From assembly GCF_900112685.1 (NCBI RefSeq), contig NZ_FOMS01000001.1, positions 372,001-436,000 of the forward strand: a stretch of DNA of 64,000 bases, in the 5' to 3' direction. This DNA comes from Roseivivax sediminis. GTDB taxonomy: Bacteria > Pseudomonadota > Alphaproteobacteria > Rhodobacterales > Rhodobacteraceae. Below, piece by piece: positions 18,201 to 27,561 of the stretch (positions are counted from its first letter, which is position 1; the number at the start of each line of letters is the position of its first letter). The notes beneath the pieces were generated by a model, which was not told the DNA's origin, did not search any database, and worked only from the letters and a program-made list of their open reading frames with translations. The translations under genes and the position numbers were made by a program.

Positions 18201-18986
18201 CTAGAGAACCTTTGACAGGAACGCTTGGGTACGCGTGCTCTTCGGCGCCGCAAGCATTTGCTTCGGCTGCCCCTCTTCCACGATGGTTCCGTGATCCATG
18301 AAGACCATGCGGTCGCCGACCTCGCGGGCAAAGCCGATCTCGTGCGTGACCAGGATCATCGTCATGCCGGAGGCCGCGAGATCCTTGATCACGTCGAGCA
18401 CCTCCCCCACAAGCTCCGGATCGAGCGCCGAGGTCGGTTCGTCGAAGAGCATCACCTCCGGCTCCATCGCCAGCGCCCGCGCGATGGCGACGCGCTGCTG
18501 CTGTCCCCCCGAGAGCTGGTTGGGATAGCGGTCCTCGAGGTCGGTCAGCCCCACCCGGGCAAGCTGATCCCGCCCAATGCGCCGCGCCTCGGCCTTCGGA
18601 ATGCGCTTCACTTGCACGGGGCCTTCGATCACGTTGCCAAGCGCGGTCATGTGCGGAAAGAGGTTGAACCGCTGGAACACCATGCCGGTCAGCCGGCGTT
18701 GCCGGTCAATGGCTCGCGGCGACAGCTCGTGAAGACGGCCGTTCCGCTCATCGTAGCCCTGCAGCGTGCCACCGATCCTGACGCGTCCCGCCGAAATCTG
18801 CTCGATCTGGTTGATACACCGCAGAAGGGTCGACTTGCCCGATCCGGACGGACCGATCACAACGCAGACTTCGCCCTTGGCGATAGTCAGGTCGATACCG
18901 CGTAGCGCGTGGTAATTGCCGAAGAACTTGTGGACGCCTTCAAGCAACACTGCGGCAGCCCGGTCAGGCGTGGCGTGTCGGGACAT
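18201..18986 (-). CDS. Amino-acid ABC transporter ATP-binding protein
   Basis: A 261-residue ATPase of the GlnQ/HisP class. Walker A is GPSGSGKST, the Q-loop lies in [17 protein letters not shown], the signature is [15 protein letters not shown], Walker B is [12 protein letters not shown], and the switch His is in [12 protein letters not shown]. The start MSRHATPD overlaps the end of the permease gene by 23 bases, indicating translational coupling. It energises import of a polar amino acid with the two genes upstream. Confidence 0.93.
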   Translation of the reverse strand: MSRHATPDRAAAVLLEGVHKFFGNYHALRGIDLTIAKGEVCVVIGPSGSGKSTLLRCINQIEQISAGRVRIGGTLQGYDERNGRLHELSPRAIDRQRRLTGMVFQRFNLFPHMTALGNVIEGPVQVKRIPKAEARRIGRDQLARVGLTDLEDRYPNQLSGGQQQRVAIARALAMEPEVMLFDEPTSALDPELVGEVLDVIKDLAASGMTMILVTHEIGFAREVGDRMVFMDHGTIVEEGQPKQMLAAPKSTRTQAFLSKVL

Positions 18987-19878
18987 AATCCTGCCCCCTG
19001 CCGAAATGGCGTTCCAGGTAGTACTGGCCAATCATCATCACCGAGGTAATCGCCAGATACCAGAATGCCGCGACCATGAGCATCGGCACCGGAAGATAGA
19101 TCCGGTTCGAGATCGCGTTGGTGGCGAACATCAGATCCAATGTGAACGGCACGGCAAGGACGAGCGCAGTCCCCTTAAGCATTCCGATCGTCTCGTTTCC
19201 CGTCGGCGGGATGATCGTACGCAAGGCCTGCGGCAGAAGGATGCGCCACCATATGCGCCCTTTCGACATTCCGATGGCTTGTGCGGCCTCGGTCTGCCCG
19301 CGGTCGATGGCCCTGAAGCCCGCTCGAAAGATCTCGGCCAGATAAGCGCTTTCACACAGGCCAAGCCCCAGGATTGCCGCAACGCCGGCGGTCACCACCC
19401 AATCTGTGGGCACACCAATGATTTCGGGACCGAACGGAACGGAAATCGACAGGCGCGGAAACAGGACCGCGAACAGGCCCCAGAACAGAAGCTGCGTGTA
19501 AAGCGGGGTTCCGCGGAAAAACCAGATCCACAGCCACGAAACCGTCCTCAGGATCGGGTTTTCGCTGTCACGCATCAGCACGAGGATGACTGCGCAGACA
19601 ATCGCGACCAGCATGGCAATCACGGTCAACATCAGCGTCCACCCCACACCGGCCATGACAGTCGGCGCAAAGAGGTACTGCCAGAATACGTCCCAGTGAA
19701 AATTCGGATTGACGATGATGCCGTGCGCCACCTGCGCGACGACGACTGCCAGCAGGGCGACTGCAACCCAGCGCCCCGGGTGGCGGTGCGGCACCACGTC
19801 ATTCAGCCGGACCTTCTGTCCTTCGTCGCGGGCGGCGTCGTCGTGTCCCGAAGCCATTGCTGTCGTGTCTGATTGCAT
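18964..19878 (-). CDS. Amino-acid ABC transporter permease
   Basis: A 304-residue HisM/GlnP-type permease with a hydrophilic N-terminal extension of about 40 residues. The EAA coupling loop is clear in [20 protein letters not shown] and [13 protein letters not shown], and [15 protein letters not shown] is the usual conserved segment of polar amino-acid permeases. Only one permease gene is present, so it probably forms a homodimer. The start [10 protein letters not shown] is one base past the stop of the binding-protein gene. Confidence 0.92.
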   Translation of the reverse strand: MQSDTTAMASGHDDAARDEGQKVRLNDVVPHRHPGRWVAVALLAVVVAQVAHGIIVNPNFHWDVFWQYLFAPTVMAGVGWTLMLTVIAMLVAIVCAVILVLMRDSENPILRTVSWLWIWFFRGTPLYTQLLFWGLFAVLFPRLSISVPFGPEIIGVPTDWVVTAGVAAILGLGLCESAYLAEIFRAGFRAIDRGQTEAAQAIGMSKGRIWWRILLPQALRTIIPPTGNETIGMLKGTALVLAVPFTLDLMFATNAISNRIYLPVPMLMVAAFWYLAITSVMMIGQYYLERHFGRGQDYVPTRHA

Positions 19879-19879
19879 A

Positions 19880-20782
19880 TCAGTTCGACACTTCCGGATT
19901 GATGACGGATTCATCGACAAGGAAGTGTGACACGCCCCAGAACTCGTAGATTTCGGCATAGACGCCGTTGTCGATAAGGTGATTCAGCGTGTCCGCGATG
20001 AGCTGGGTGAGTTCCATATCATCCTTGGCCACGGCGATACCGTTCAGGCCGCGCTTTCCCATCGGCTCGACGGGTTCGAGGTTCTCCAGTCTTCCCCCGC
20101 TCTGCTTCACGGCATAGGCCGCTGTGCCGCCACCTGTCGCGGTTGCATCGGCGCCGCCTGCGGCGACCCGCGTGATCGCCTCCGTCTGCACTGAGAACGG
20201 CAGCTTCTCGATCGCCGGTTTGCCCGCGTCCAGGCATGCCTGGTTGTCCAGGTCCAGGTGCTTTTCGTAGTAGGTGCCCGACATGATGGCAACCTTGGCG
20301 CCGCAATAATCCGCCGGATCGAACCCGGTCGGATTCCCGGCCCGGACCACCCATAGGCCCTGAGTGTCCGAGTACGACACGAAGTTCACCACCTTCATGC
20401 GCTCGTTGGTGATTGAAAATGCGTTCAGTCCGATATCGTATTTCGACCCGAGCGCGGGCAGAATAGAGGGGAACGCCGCGGTGCGCGATTCGTATTCGAG
20501 CCCGAGCGTCTTCGCGATCGCCCTGCCGACATCAATGTCGATCCCCTGTGGCGATTGACCGTCATCGCCCGCCAGGAATTCCCATGGCGCATAGGCATTG
20601 TCGGCACCGCCGACGAGAATGCCGCGTTCGGCGATCTTCTCCGGCACGCGTTCGGCAAGTTCCGGAACCGCTTCAAGCCCGGACCGGTCAAAAACCTGCG
20701 CAAGGCTGGCCACGGGAATGTGAACTGAAACCGCGACGAGAGCTGCGGAATATCTGCATCTAAGTCGAAAGAAAGATGTCAT
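19880..20782 (-). CDS. Amino-acid ABC transporter substrate-binding protein (family 3)
   Basis: A 300-residue periplasmic protein. A Sec signal of about 28 residues ends near VASLAQ. The family-3 signature occurs in PQGIDIDVGRAIAKTLGLEYE and FPSILPALGSKYDIGLNAFS; in the latter the usual GLxxGxxD motif is preserved in modified form. Ligand-binding residues cannot be matched to a specific amino acid by eye. It is the first gene of a binding protein-permease-ATPase operon. Confidence 0.92.
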   Translation of the reverse strand: MTSFFRLRCRYSAALVAVSVHIPVASLAQVFDRSGLEAVPELAERVPEKIAERGILVGGADNAYAPWEFLAGDDGQSPQGIDIDVGRAIAKTLGLEYESRTAAFPSILPALGSKYDIGLNAFSITNERMKVVNFVSYSDTQGLWVVRAGNPTGFDPADYCGAKVAIMSGTYYEKHLDLDNQACLDAGKPAIEKLPFSVQTEAITRVAAGGADATATGGGTAAYAVKQSGGRLENLEPVEPMGKRGLNGIAVAKDDMELTQLIADTLNHLIDNGVYAEIYEFWGVSHFLVDESVINPEVSN

Positions 20783-21068
20783 CTGGTTATTCCCTGCCGG
20801 ACACTTCAGAGGCGATCTTTTCATTAAATCTGTTTCGCGCGGCCGCGCGATCTTCTCAACGATACGCCCGAGCTGGGTATTCGTCCAATACTAGATTCTC
20901 AGGAACTCATTCACAAAGTGCATAACTTATCGTCCGACCTGCCAAAAACGAAGCCCGACGGGGATCTTGATCGTCAGGCAGAACTGGATCGCTCCTTCCG
21001 ACAAGACCGGCAGCCGAGCGGGGCTCACTCATGCGGGGCGAGCCTCGTCATGTTCTGCACGAACCGGA
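20783..21068. other. Intergenic stretch with no gene
   Basis: This lies upstream of the amino-acid transporter operon and downstream of an AraC gene. It should contain the transporter promoter, but no convincing -35/-10 pair was picked out. It is noticeably richer in A and T around 20820-20900 than the flanks. Confidence 0.35.
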
Positions 21069-22091
21069 TCAGCATCTCACCGAACTTGCGAAGCACCGCG
21101 TTGTCAAAAGACCTGTCTGCGCCGCGCAAACGGGCAGGCGGGCGCCGGCCTCGGCATGACGCCCCACCGACTTTCTGGTTTCCGGTTGTGAATTCATGGC
21201 TCCCCAGGTTCTGTGACTACGTCGGTAATCGGTCGGGCTCATGAGCTTATTCTTGAGAAAGACCCGGGCGAGCACCTGGTTCGAGGAATACCCGACCTCG
21301 AAAGCGATCTCGGTGACCGGAATGTCCGTGTGCTTAAGAAGGTCGCAGGCCTTTTCCATTCTCAATTGCGTCAGATAAACCCGCGGTGGTACACCGAGGC
21401 TCTGCTTGAACATTCGGGCGAAATGAAACGGAGATAGCTTCGCCTCGTCAGCCAGTTCATCCAGACTGATGTCTTCCGAAAGCCGGGCATGCATAAGCTC
21501 TATGCAACGTCGCTTCGCCCAGGGCGAAAGGCCGCCCTTTACAGGGACAATTGCCGCACCACCCAGCCGACACAGATGCGCCATGATCTCGAAGCCTGCG
21601 GCGCGCGCCAGCAAACGTGATGGCACGCCTTCGTCTGCGCAAATTGCCCAGAGGCACCTTATCGCCGAACGGATTTCAGGCGATTTGAATGCCCCCCTGA
21701 AGACTTCAGGCCGGTCGAGTACTGCTTCGCCAACATTCGCTTCATCAAATACGCTTTGCCAATGCGACAGAGGCAATGCCAGACTGCGAACTTGAAGGCA
21801 GGAATCGACCATTATCTTGTTGGCGCAGTTCGGTTTCGCGAGGAAGAACCCGCCCTTTTCGCTTGTGACGTCGAAAGCTCCCGCGCCCAGATCGCCACTG
21901 AAACGCGTACCGCCATTCAGATCCTGATGCAGAACGAGGTCCGGTACCGCGGGGCCGGAAATGTCGCCAGCCGGTTGCTCCGCCTCGATCAGATCAAGTA
22001 TTCCGCCGGCTGATCTTCTTGCCCGCACGTAGGATGCGAGATGACCTTCCTCATACCATTGCGCAAAAGAAGAATAAGCAGGGGATCTCAT
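21069..22091 (-). CDS. AraC-family regulator, paralogue 1
   Basis: A 340-residue regulator. The N-terminal 200 residues hold the sensor domain shared with the paralogues at 30604 and 31488 (ARRSAGGILDLIEAEQPAGD, QDLNGGTRFSGDLG). The C-terminal two helix-turn-helix motifs are SLDELADEAKLSPFHFARMF, then VTEIAFEVGYSSNQVLARVF. About 45 extra C-terminal residues after YRRSHRTW look non-conserved and may come from loss of the original stop. The start follows AAAGGATAACGAAGG. It probably belongs to the set of regulators acting on the four-copy promoter element (inference). Confidence 0.9.
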   Translation of the reverse strand: MRSPAYSSFAQWYEEGHLASYVRARRSAGGILDLIEAEQPAGDISGPAVPDLVLHQDLNGGTRFSGDLGAGAFDVTSEKGGFFLAKPNCANKIMVDSCLQVRSLALPLSHWQSVFDEANVGEAVLDRPEVFRGAFKSPEIRSAIRCLWAICADEGVPSRLLARAAGFEIMAHLCRLGGAAIVPVKGGLSPWAKRRCIELMHARLSEDISLDELADEAKLSPFHFARMFKQSLGVPPRVYLTQLRMEKACDLLKHTDIPVTEIAFEVGYSSNQVLARVFLKNKLMSPTDYRRSHRTWGAMNSQPETRKSVGRHAEAGARLPVCAAQTGLLTTRCFASSVRC

Positions 22092-22633
22092 CCTTCGTTA
22101 TCCTTTTCTCAGTTGAGCAAGATCTAAGATCGGTTGCCACGCGCACCGCTCCACCAAGGGCCACGGTACCCTTTTCCAATCTATTCGGAAAATACTGATC
22201 ATTCAGCGGTCTATTCCAGAATGATATAGGCAGTGCCCATCCTCGGCCTGCGACGCTGTCGACCTCAACGAGGGCGCACGCTCGGGAAGCCGAGCGGGTC
22301 CCGGTCAAGTTCGGCATTTGCGACGCAGCGGAAGGGACGCTTGATGTTCCGAAGGCGGCCATGTGCTCGACCGCGGGCACCAGCCGTGAAGCTCGCGTGG
22401 GCTCTGGACGAACTCCGGGATCAGGTCGGACGGCATCATTATATCCAGGTGGGTGGACCACTTGGCGTAATCGCGGCTGAGCCTTCTCGCCGGCAGCGCC
22501 GGGATCTCCCACCCAGGTCGTCCAACGATCGGCGTTGAGGAAGAACCCGCATGCCGAGCTATCGCTCGCGCCAGCCCGCCACACGACCGCTTACCCAATG
22601 GGACCCTTGGTGACGCAACGCACGAACGCTACC
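22092..22633. other. Gene-free stretch of 542 bases, possible decayed coding sequence
   Basis: No intact gene. A minus-strand frame around 22400-22500 reads LSRDYAKWSTHLDIMMPSDL with a protein-like composition, but it cannot be assigned to a family and has no start or end that fits. A partial match to the AraC-type element (GAGCAAGATCTAAGATCGG near 22113) lacks the rest of the element. Confidence 0.35.
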
Positions 22634-23578
22634 TCAAGTCCCTCGCGCGCTGATCGTCGCGAGGGCAGATGCGTCTTCTCGAAGCGCGGCTTGGCTCTTG
22701 GTCCACGCGTCCGGCTCGATTGACAATCTGCTCCTAAGCCATGCCAGTGTCAGTCGCCGGGTGGCCTCAAGCGCCTCGGGCTCTTCCACGTCGGTCTCGC
22801 GTGCGTCGAACGCGGCGATCCCGCCCAACCCGTGGCCCACACCCTCGATCGTCAGAAGGGAATCCGCGCCCGGCGCGTCGCGGAACGCATCCGCATGCCA
22901 TTCCGGTCCGCGCGGCGTGAAATGCGGATCGTCCTCGGCACCGCAGACCACAAGCATCGGCACGCCGATACCCCCGAAGTCCACATCGAAGAAGGGAAAG
23001 CGCGCGGCATGCTCGGGCGTGAGGTCCGAACCGCCGCGTCCTGGCGCTGCCAGCAGGATACCGCCGGCGATCCGCGGATCGGAGAAATCTTCCCCCTTGA
23101 GACGCCCTCCCAGTAGCAGGCTGCAGGTCTGACCGCCGAAGGAGTGCCCCGCCACGGCGATCCGGCCATGATCCAGCCGCCCCGCAATGGCAGGAGCCTG
23201 TCCTCCGATCTCAGCCAACCGGTCGAGGATCGCCCGCATCTCGGCGACCCGTTCGCGCCAGAAGAAAGGGCCACCGGGCAAGTCGGGATCGAGCCCGCCG
23301 GAGCGTGAACTGGCATGCGTCGGCTGAATGACGGCGATCCCCCGTTCTGCCCAGAACTGGGCGAGCGGGGCGTAACCGTCCTTCGATGGAATGTAATTCG
23401 AGGGCCCAAAGCCATGCGACAGGATCACGATCGGCACGGCGTCCCCGATGGCAGGTGCAGTCAAGCGCAGTTCCAGGGGTTGTCGGCCCGGTATGGTGAG
23501 CCGGATTGGCGAATAAGCCACGGTCGGGCCCGGCTCCGGAACGGGAAGGGCGCGGCTCAGCTTGATCAGTCGGTTCAT
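22634..23578 (-). CDS. Alpha/beta hydrolase, dienelactone-hydrolase/chlorophyllase-like
   Basis: A 314-residue hydrolase. The oxyanion loop is VIVILSHGFGPSNY, the nucleophile elbow is VAGHSFGGQTCSLL (Ser about 157), the acid lies in VVCGAEDDPHF and the His in EGVGHGLGG. The layout resembles predicted dienelactone hydrolases with no signal peptide. The start MNRLIKLSRALP follows AAAGGATCGACCG. It is 64 bases downstream of the short-chain dehydrogenase gene and likely in the same unit. Confidence 0.87.
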   Translation of the reverse strand: MNRLIKLSRALPVPEPGPTVAYSPIRLTIPGRQPLELRLTAPAIGDAVPIVILSHGFGPSNYIPSKDGYAPLAQFWAERGIAVIQPTHASSRSGGLDPDLPGGPFFWRERVAEMRAILDRLAEIGGQAPAIAGRLDHGRIAVAGHSFGGQTCSLLLGGRLKGEDFSDPRIAGGILLAAPGRGGSDLTPEHAARFPFFDVDFGGIGVPMLVVCGAEDDPHFTPRGPEWHADAFRDAPGADSLLTIEGVGHGLGGIAAFDARETDVEEPEALEATRRLTLAWLRSRLSIEPDAWTKSQAALREDASALATISARGT

Positions 23579-23642
23579 CGGTCGATCCTTTCGGGATTGT
23601 GCGGGCGCGGCGCCATTGCCGCGCCCCGGAGAGCCGCCAGGA

Positions 23643-24401
23643 TCAGGCCGCGCTCCGACCCGCTTCGCGAAACCACGTCTCGGCATCGGCACCGGCGGGA
23701 AGCTTCATCGGAGCGCTGTCGTCCGTGACGGCGCGCCAGACGACCTGCGCGACGTCGTGCGCCTGCGTCTTCTCCGTGGCCGATTGCAGCCTTTCGAAAC
23801 AGGCCTGCACGAAGTCGCCATAGGCCTCGGGCACGTCCATGCCCATGCGCGCCACGGCATTGCGTCCGAAGGACGTCTCGGGCGCGCTGCCGGGCAGGAC
23901 GAGCCGGGCGCGTACGCCGAATTCTGCTGCCTCCAGCGAGAAGCTTTCGGTGAACGCGTTGAGCGCTGCTTTGCTGGCAGAATAGATCGACAGGGCGGGC
24001 AACGGGCGAAGCGTCACGCTGGAACTGATATTCACGATCACGCCGCTGCGGCGCGCGCGCATACCGGGCATAACGGCGCGGGTCATTGCCATGGCCCCCA
24101 GCACGTTGGTTTCGAAAAGCTCGCGGGCCCGGTCGATCTCGGCGCCTTCCAGCACGTTAAGCATGCCGACACCGGCGTTGTTCACCAAGGCGTCAAGCGG
24201 ACCGGCTTCCGCGACCGCATCGGCGATGCTGGACGCATCGGTGACGTCCAGCGGCAGCAGACGCAGGTTGTCCGAGGCGGGCAGGCCTTCGGCGGAAGGA
24301 GTGCGCATCGTGGCTAAGACCTCCCAGCCGCGGTCGAGGAAGTGCGAAGCGATGGCACGGCCGAAGCCGGAAGAGGTACCGGTGATGAGTATGCGGGACA
24401 T
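23643..24401 (-). CDS. Short-chain dehydrogenase/reductase
   Basis: A 252-residue classical SDR. The cofactor loop is ITGTSSGFGRAIA, NNAGVGM lies near residue 86, the catalytic Ser is in NISSSVTLR and the Tyr/Lys pair in IYSASKAALN. An Arg near the end of beta-2 (ATMRTPSAEG) favours NADP. The start has CAGGAGAACAGAT. It is divergent from an AraC regulator 74 bases away that probably controls it and the downstream hydrolase. Confidence 0.92.
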   Translation of the reverse strand: MSRILITGTSSGFGRAIASHFLDRGWEVLATMRTPSAEGLPASDNLRLLPLDVTDASSIADAVAEAGPLDALVNNAGVGMLNVLEGAEIDRARELFETNVLGAMAMTRAVMPGMRARRSGVIVNISSSVTLRPLPALSIYSASKAALNAFTESFSLEAAEFGVRARLVLPGSAPETSFGRNAVARMGMDVPEAYGDFVQACFERLQSATEKTQAHDVAQVVWRAVTDDSAPMKLPAGADAETWFREAGRSAA

Positions 24402-24474
24402 ATCTGTTCTCCTGTTGCGATGTGCGGGAGAGATAGACGGCGAGCCCCGTTCATCCTATATACGATAATCCATA

Positions 24475-25413
24475 ATGATTCATCGAAAGTCCGGAAACAT
24501 CCTCGATGGTCTCGAAGACCCCCTGTCGCGCGTCGTCGAGTTGCTCCGCCCGGCGATGTCCATCTCGAAGATGGTCGAGGCGGGCGGCCGGTGGCGGGTC
24601 GAGCGGCACGACATGTCCAACCCGTTCTACTGCGCGATCGTCGAGGGGGCCTGCCGGATCGAGGTGACCGAACGGCCGTCGGCGGTCACCTTGACGGCCG
24701 GCGACTTCATCCTGATCCCCGATCTGCATGGCTTCACCATGACCAGCGAGACGCCGCCGGAGGCGAAGCGGCCAGGCCGGCCGCTCACGATCGAACCCGG
24801 GCGCGTTCGGCTGGGCCCGGAGACCGATCCGGTCGAGATGCGTGCGCTTGTCGGGCATTGTCGTTTTCAGGCCCCCGCTCGCGACCTTCTGGTGTCACTT
24901 CTGCCCGAGATGATCCGTATATCCGGTCACGAGCGCCTGATGGCACTGGTGCCGGTGATCCACGAGGAAACCCGCGCCAGCCGGCCGGGGCGCGAGCTGA
25001 TCTTGGAGCGGCTCCTCGAAGTGCTGCTCATCGAGGCGCTCCGCTCGGGGCCCGCCGCGGAGATGCCGCCCGGGCTCTTGCGCGGCCTTTCGGATCCGCG
25101 CCTGGCGACCGCGTTACAACACATTCATTCGGATGCGGGGGGCGAAATCTCTGTCGCCGGACTGGCAAAACAGGCAGGCATGTCCCGCTCCGGCTTTTTC
25201 GAGACGTTCCGCAAGGAGATCGGCCGCGCGCCGATGGACTACGTGACCGGCTGGCGCATGGCCATCGCCAAGACCCTGCTGCGGCAGGGCGGATTGACCA
25301 ATGCCGAGATCGCGCACAGGATCGGCTACGGGTCCGCCAGCGCATTCGGGATGGCCTTTCTTCGACACGAGAAAATCTCGCCGGGGGCGTATGCAGTTGC
25401 CCACGACAGGTAG
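24475..25413 (+). CDS. AraC-family regulator with N-terminal cupin
   Basis: A 312-residue regulator of the cupin_6 type often found next to short-chain dehydrogenases. The sensor shows RWRVERHDMSNPFYCAIVEG and AGDFILIPDLHGFTM. The DNA-binding domain has EISVAGLAKQAGMSRSGFFE, TFRKEIGRAPMDYVTGWRM and NAEIAHRIGYGSASAFGMAF. It is divergent from the SDR-hydrolase unit. It is unrelated in detail to the 21069/30604/31488 paralogue group. Confidence 0.92.
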   Translation: MIHRKSGNILDGLEDPLSRVVELLRPAMSISKMVEAGGRWRVERHDMSNPFYCAIVEGACRIEVTERPSAVTLTAGDFILIPDLHGFTMTSETPPEAKRPGRPLTIEPGRVRLGPETDPVEMRALVGHCRFQAPARDLLVSLLPEMIRISGHERLMALVPVIHEETRASRPGRELILERLLEVLLIEALRSGPAAEMPPGLLRGLSDPRLATALQHIHSDAGGEISVAGLAKQAGMSRSGFFETFRKEIGRAPMDYVTGWRMAIAKTLLRQGGLTNAEIAHRIGYGSASAFGMAFLRHEKISPGAYAVAHDR

Positions 25414-25800
25414 TGTAACGCCTTCGCCCGGAAGCTGCCGCACGTCGGATGCTGATCTGCCTCGCGGAGGAAGGCGTCCAACCGTGACGGGCGGCGATGA
25501 AGAGGTCGCTCCCGGGCACGCGCCCTAGGTCAATAGCATCACTCGGATCCTTCCCTGAACGGCATCATGCGTCGCTCGAGCCGTGACTGAGGACAGAAGC
25601 GATGAGCAAAGCGGACAGGACGACCGCAGAACGATAAGCACTTGACCAAGGCTCGGCGGACCAAGCCTGCCCATGCAGCCCGCAACCACGCCGAATTCGG
25701 TAGATGAAACTGGCGGCCGCTTGCCCAAAAAGGACTTCCAGTTCCCCTAACCCGATATCGCTCGAGGACTTGCAAACTTGACCGCTTAGCGATCGACGCA
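25414..25800. other. Intergenic stretch with no recognised gene
   Basis: No supported coding sequence between the AraC gene and the LLM oxidoreductase promoter. Frames on both strands give short arginine-rich peptides with no domain. The last part leads into promoter element copy B. Confidence 0.4.
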
Positions 25801-25865
25801 GCAGCAAGATCGGCACCAGAAAGGCAGTTTCTGCGCCGCGCTGCCCGGATGCACTCGCTATCTAT
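25801..25865 (+). promoter_or_regulatory. Shared AraC-type promoter element, copy B (LLM oxidoreductase)
   Basis: AGCAAGATCGGCACCAG starts at 25803, AAGGCAGTTTCTGCG follows, and the -10-like GCTATCTAT begins at 25857, 54 nt downstream. It is identical to copy A in all three blocks apart from a few bases. The LLM start codon is at 25954. Confidence 0.78.
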
Positions 25866-25953
25866 GCCGGCAGAACTCGGCTCAGGATTTTTGATGCAAG
25901 TGACAGGCACAGACGCCGGGCGGCCGCCAACAAAAAGTCTGCAAGGAGCAATC

Positions 25954-27039
25954 ATGGAAATCGGTATCGACAGTTTTGCGGCCATTCTTCCTGATCGGAA
26001 GACGGGTGCGCTTCCATCCGCGACCGATCGCATGGCCACGCTTCTTGATGAAGTCGAACTCGCTGATAGCGTCGGACTGGATGTCTTCGGCATCGGCGAA
26101 CATCACCGTGCCGAATTCCTCGATTCAGCGCCTGCCATTATCCTGGCTGCAGCTGCAACCCGCACCGAGAAGATCCGATTGACAAGCGCGGTCACGGTGC
26201 TGAGCGCCGCAGACCCGGTACGGGTGTTTCAGGAATTCGCGACCCTTGACCTGATCTCGAGGGGACGGGCCGAAATCGTCGTCGGCCGGGGCTCGTTCGG
26301 AGAAGCCTTTCCGCTGTTCGGCCTGGACACGCGGGCCTATGACGACCTCTTTGCGGAAAAGCTTGAGCTGTTCCTCAAACTTGGCGAGGCGACCAATGTC
26401 ACCTGGGAGGGCCGCTTCCGGCCGGCGCTTACCGGACAGGGCGTCTTCCCGCGTCCGCATCAGGCTCGCCTGCCGCTTTGGGTCGGAGTCGGCGGCACGC
26501 CGCAATCCTTCGCGCGCGCCGGTCAGCTCGGCCTTCCGCTGATGGTCGCGATCATCGGGGGCGACTTCGAGCGGTTTCGGCCGCTGGTCGATCTCTATCG
26601 CAAAACCGGACTGCAAGCCGGACATCGTCCAGAGACGCTTGCGGTGGGGATCCATGCGATGGGGTTCGTCGGCGAGACCGATGCGGCGGCGAGGGATTCC
26701 TTCTTTCCCGGCTGGGCACATCTGACGGCGACAATCGGGCGCGAACGCGGCTGGTCGGCACCGTCGCGCCAGCAGTTCGACGCCATGGCGGGGCCGGAGG
26801 GCGCGTTCCTGGTCGGAGCTCCTGCAACGGTCGCCGACAAGATGATTCATGCCAGCGAGACGCTTGGCGGTGTCTCGCGCATCACATTCCAGATGAGCAC
26901 GGCCTCGCTCGAAACGGCAGCGATGAAGCGTTCGATCGAGCTTCTGGGGAACGAGGTCGCGCCGATCGTCCGCGCGGCACCGGAAACACCGGCACACCCG
27001 AACCACAATGAACGGCGCGCTGGCGCGCCACAGCACTGA
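25954..27039 (+). CDS. LLM-class flavin-dependent oxidoreductase
   Basis: A 361-residue luciferase-like monooxygenase. The TIM-barrel marks are DVFGIGEHHRAEF, where the EHH motif near residue 50 is typical, IRLTSAVTVLSAADPVRVFQ and GRAEIVVGRGSFGEAFPLFG. Family members use reduced flavin to oxidise small organics or reduce F420-like cofactors; with EHH and no F420 partner genes, FMN is likely. The start follows GCAAGGAGCAATC. Its promoter has the shared AraC-type element, and RidA and alpha/beta-hydrolase genes follow on the same strand. Confidence 0.92.
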   Translation: MEIGIDSFAAILPDRKTGALPSATDRMATLLDEVELADSVGLDVFGIGEHHRAEFLDSAPAIILAAAATRTEKIRLTSAVTVLSAADPVRVFQEFATLDLISRGRAEIVVGRGSFGEAFPLFGLDTRAYDDLFAEKLELFLKLGEATNVTWEGRFRPALTGQGVFPRPHQARLPLWVGVGGTPQSFARAGQLGLPLMVAIIGGDFERFRPLVDLYRKTGLQAGHRPETLAVGIHAMGFVGETDAAARDSFFPGWAHLTATIGRERGWSAPSRQQFDAMAGPEGAFLVGAPATVADKMIHASETLGGVSRITFQMSTASLETAAMKRSIELLGNEVAPIVRAAPETPAHPNHNERRAGAPQH

Positions 27040-27066
27040 ACCTGCACATCCCGAAAGGACGCCACC

Positions 27067-27465
27067 GTGTCGAAACGCAGTGCGATTTTTCCCGCGAACC
27101 GCCATGCCCTTTATGAAATGCACGGATATTCCGCTGCCATCGCGTCGGGCGATCTGCTGTTCGTATCGGGGCAGGTGGGCAGCCGTTCCGACGGCTCACC
27201 GGAGCCGGAATTCGCAAAGCAGGTCCGGTTGGCCTTTTCCAACCTTGAGGCCACACTGGCCGCGGGCGGCTGCACCGTTGACGATCTCGTCGATGTGACG
27301 ACATTCCACACCGATCCCGAGAACCAGTTCGAAACGATCATGGCCGAGAAGAGCCTGGTTTTCTCGCAGCCCCCCTATCCGAACTGGACTGCGATCGGCG
27401 TCAACTGGCTTGCCGGATTCGACTTCGAGATCAAGGTGATCGCCCGCATTCCGGGCCAGGGCTAG
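27067..27465 (+). CDS. RidA family protein
   Basis: A 132-residue protein starting with GTG after GAAAGGACGCCACC. The RidA signature appears in SGDLLFVSGQVGSRSDG and QVRLAFSNLEATLAAGGC. The C-terminal Arg of canonical RidA deaminases (IEIEVIAR) lies in FEIKVIARIPGQG. It may deaminate an enamine/imine or act on products of the LLM enzyme 27 bases upstream, with which it is probably co-transcribed. Confidence 0.92.
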   Translation: MSKRSAIFPANRHALYEMHGYSAAIASGDLLFVSGQVGSRSDGSPEPEFAKQVRLAFSNLEATLAAGGCTVDDLVDVTTFHTDPENQFETIMAEKSLVFSQPPYPNWTAIGVNWLAGFDFEIKVIARIPGQG

Positions 27466-27561
27466 CGGCGGCGGGCGGCCAGTATGAACCAGTTGCGAAG
27501 ACCGTGATCGAACTCAGAGCAGTCCTCGCACGGAAAATAGCAATCCGGAGGCAAGTCCGAG

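Noticed and set aside
22113-22131. Fifth copy of the AraC-type promoter element near AraC paralogue 1
   Set aside because: Only AGCAAGATC and a displaced GATCGG match; the GCAG block and -10 box are absent and the orientation faces no gene.
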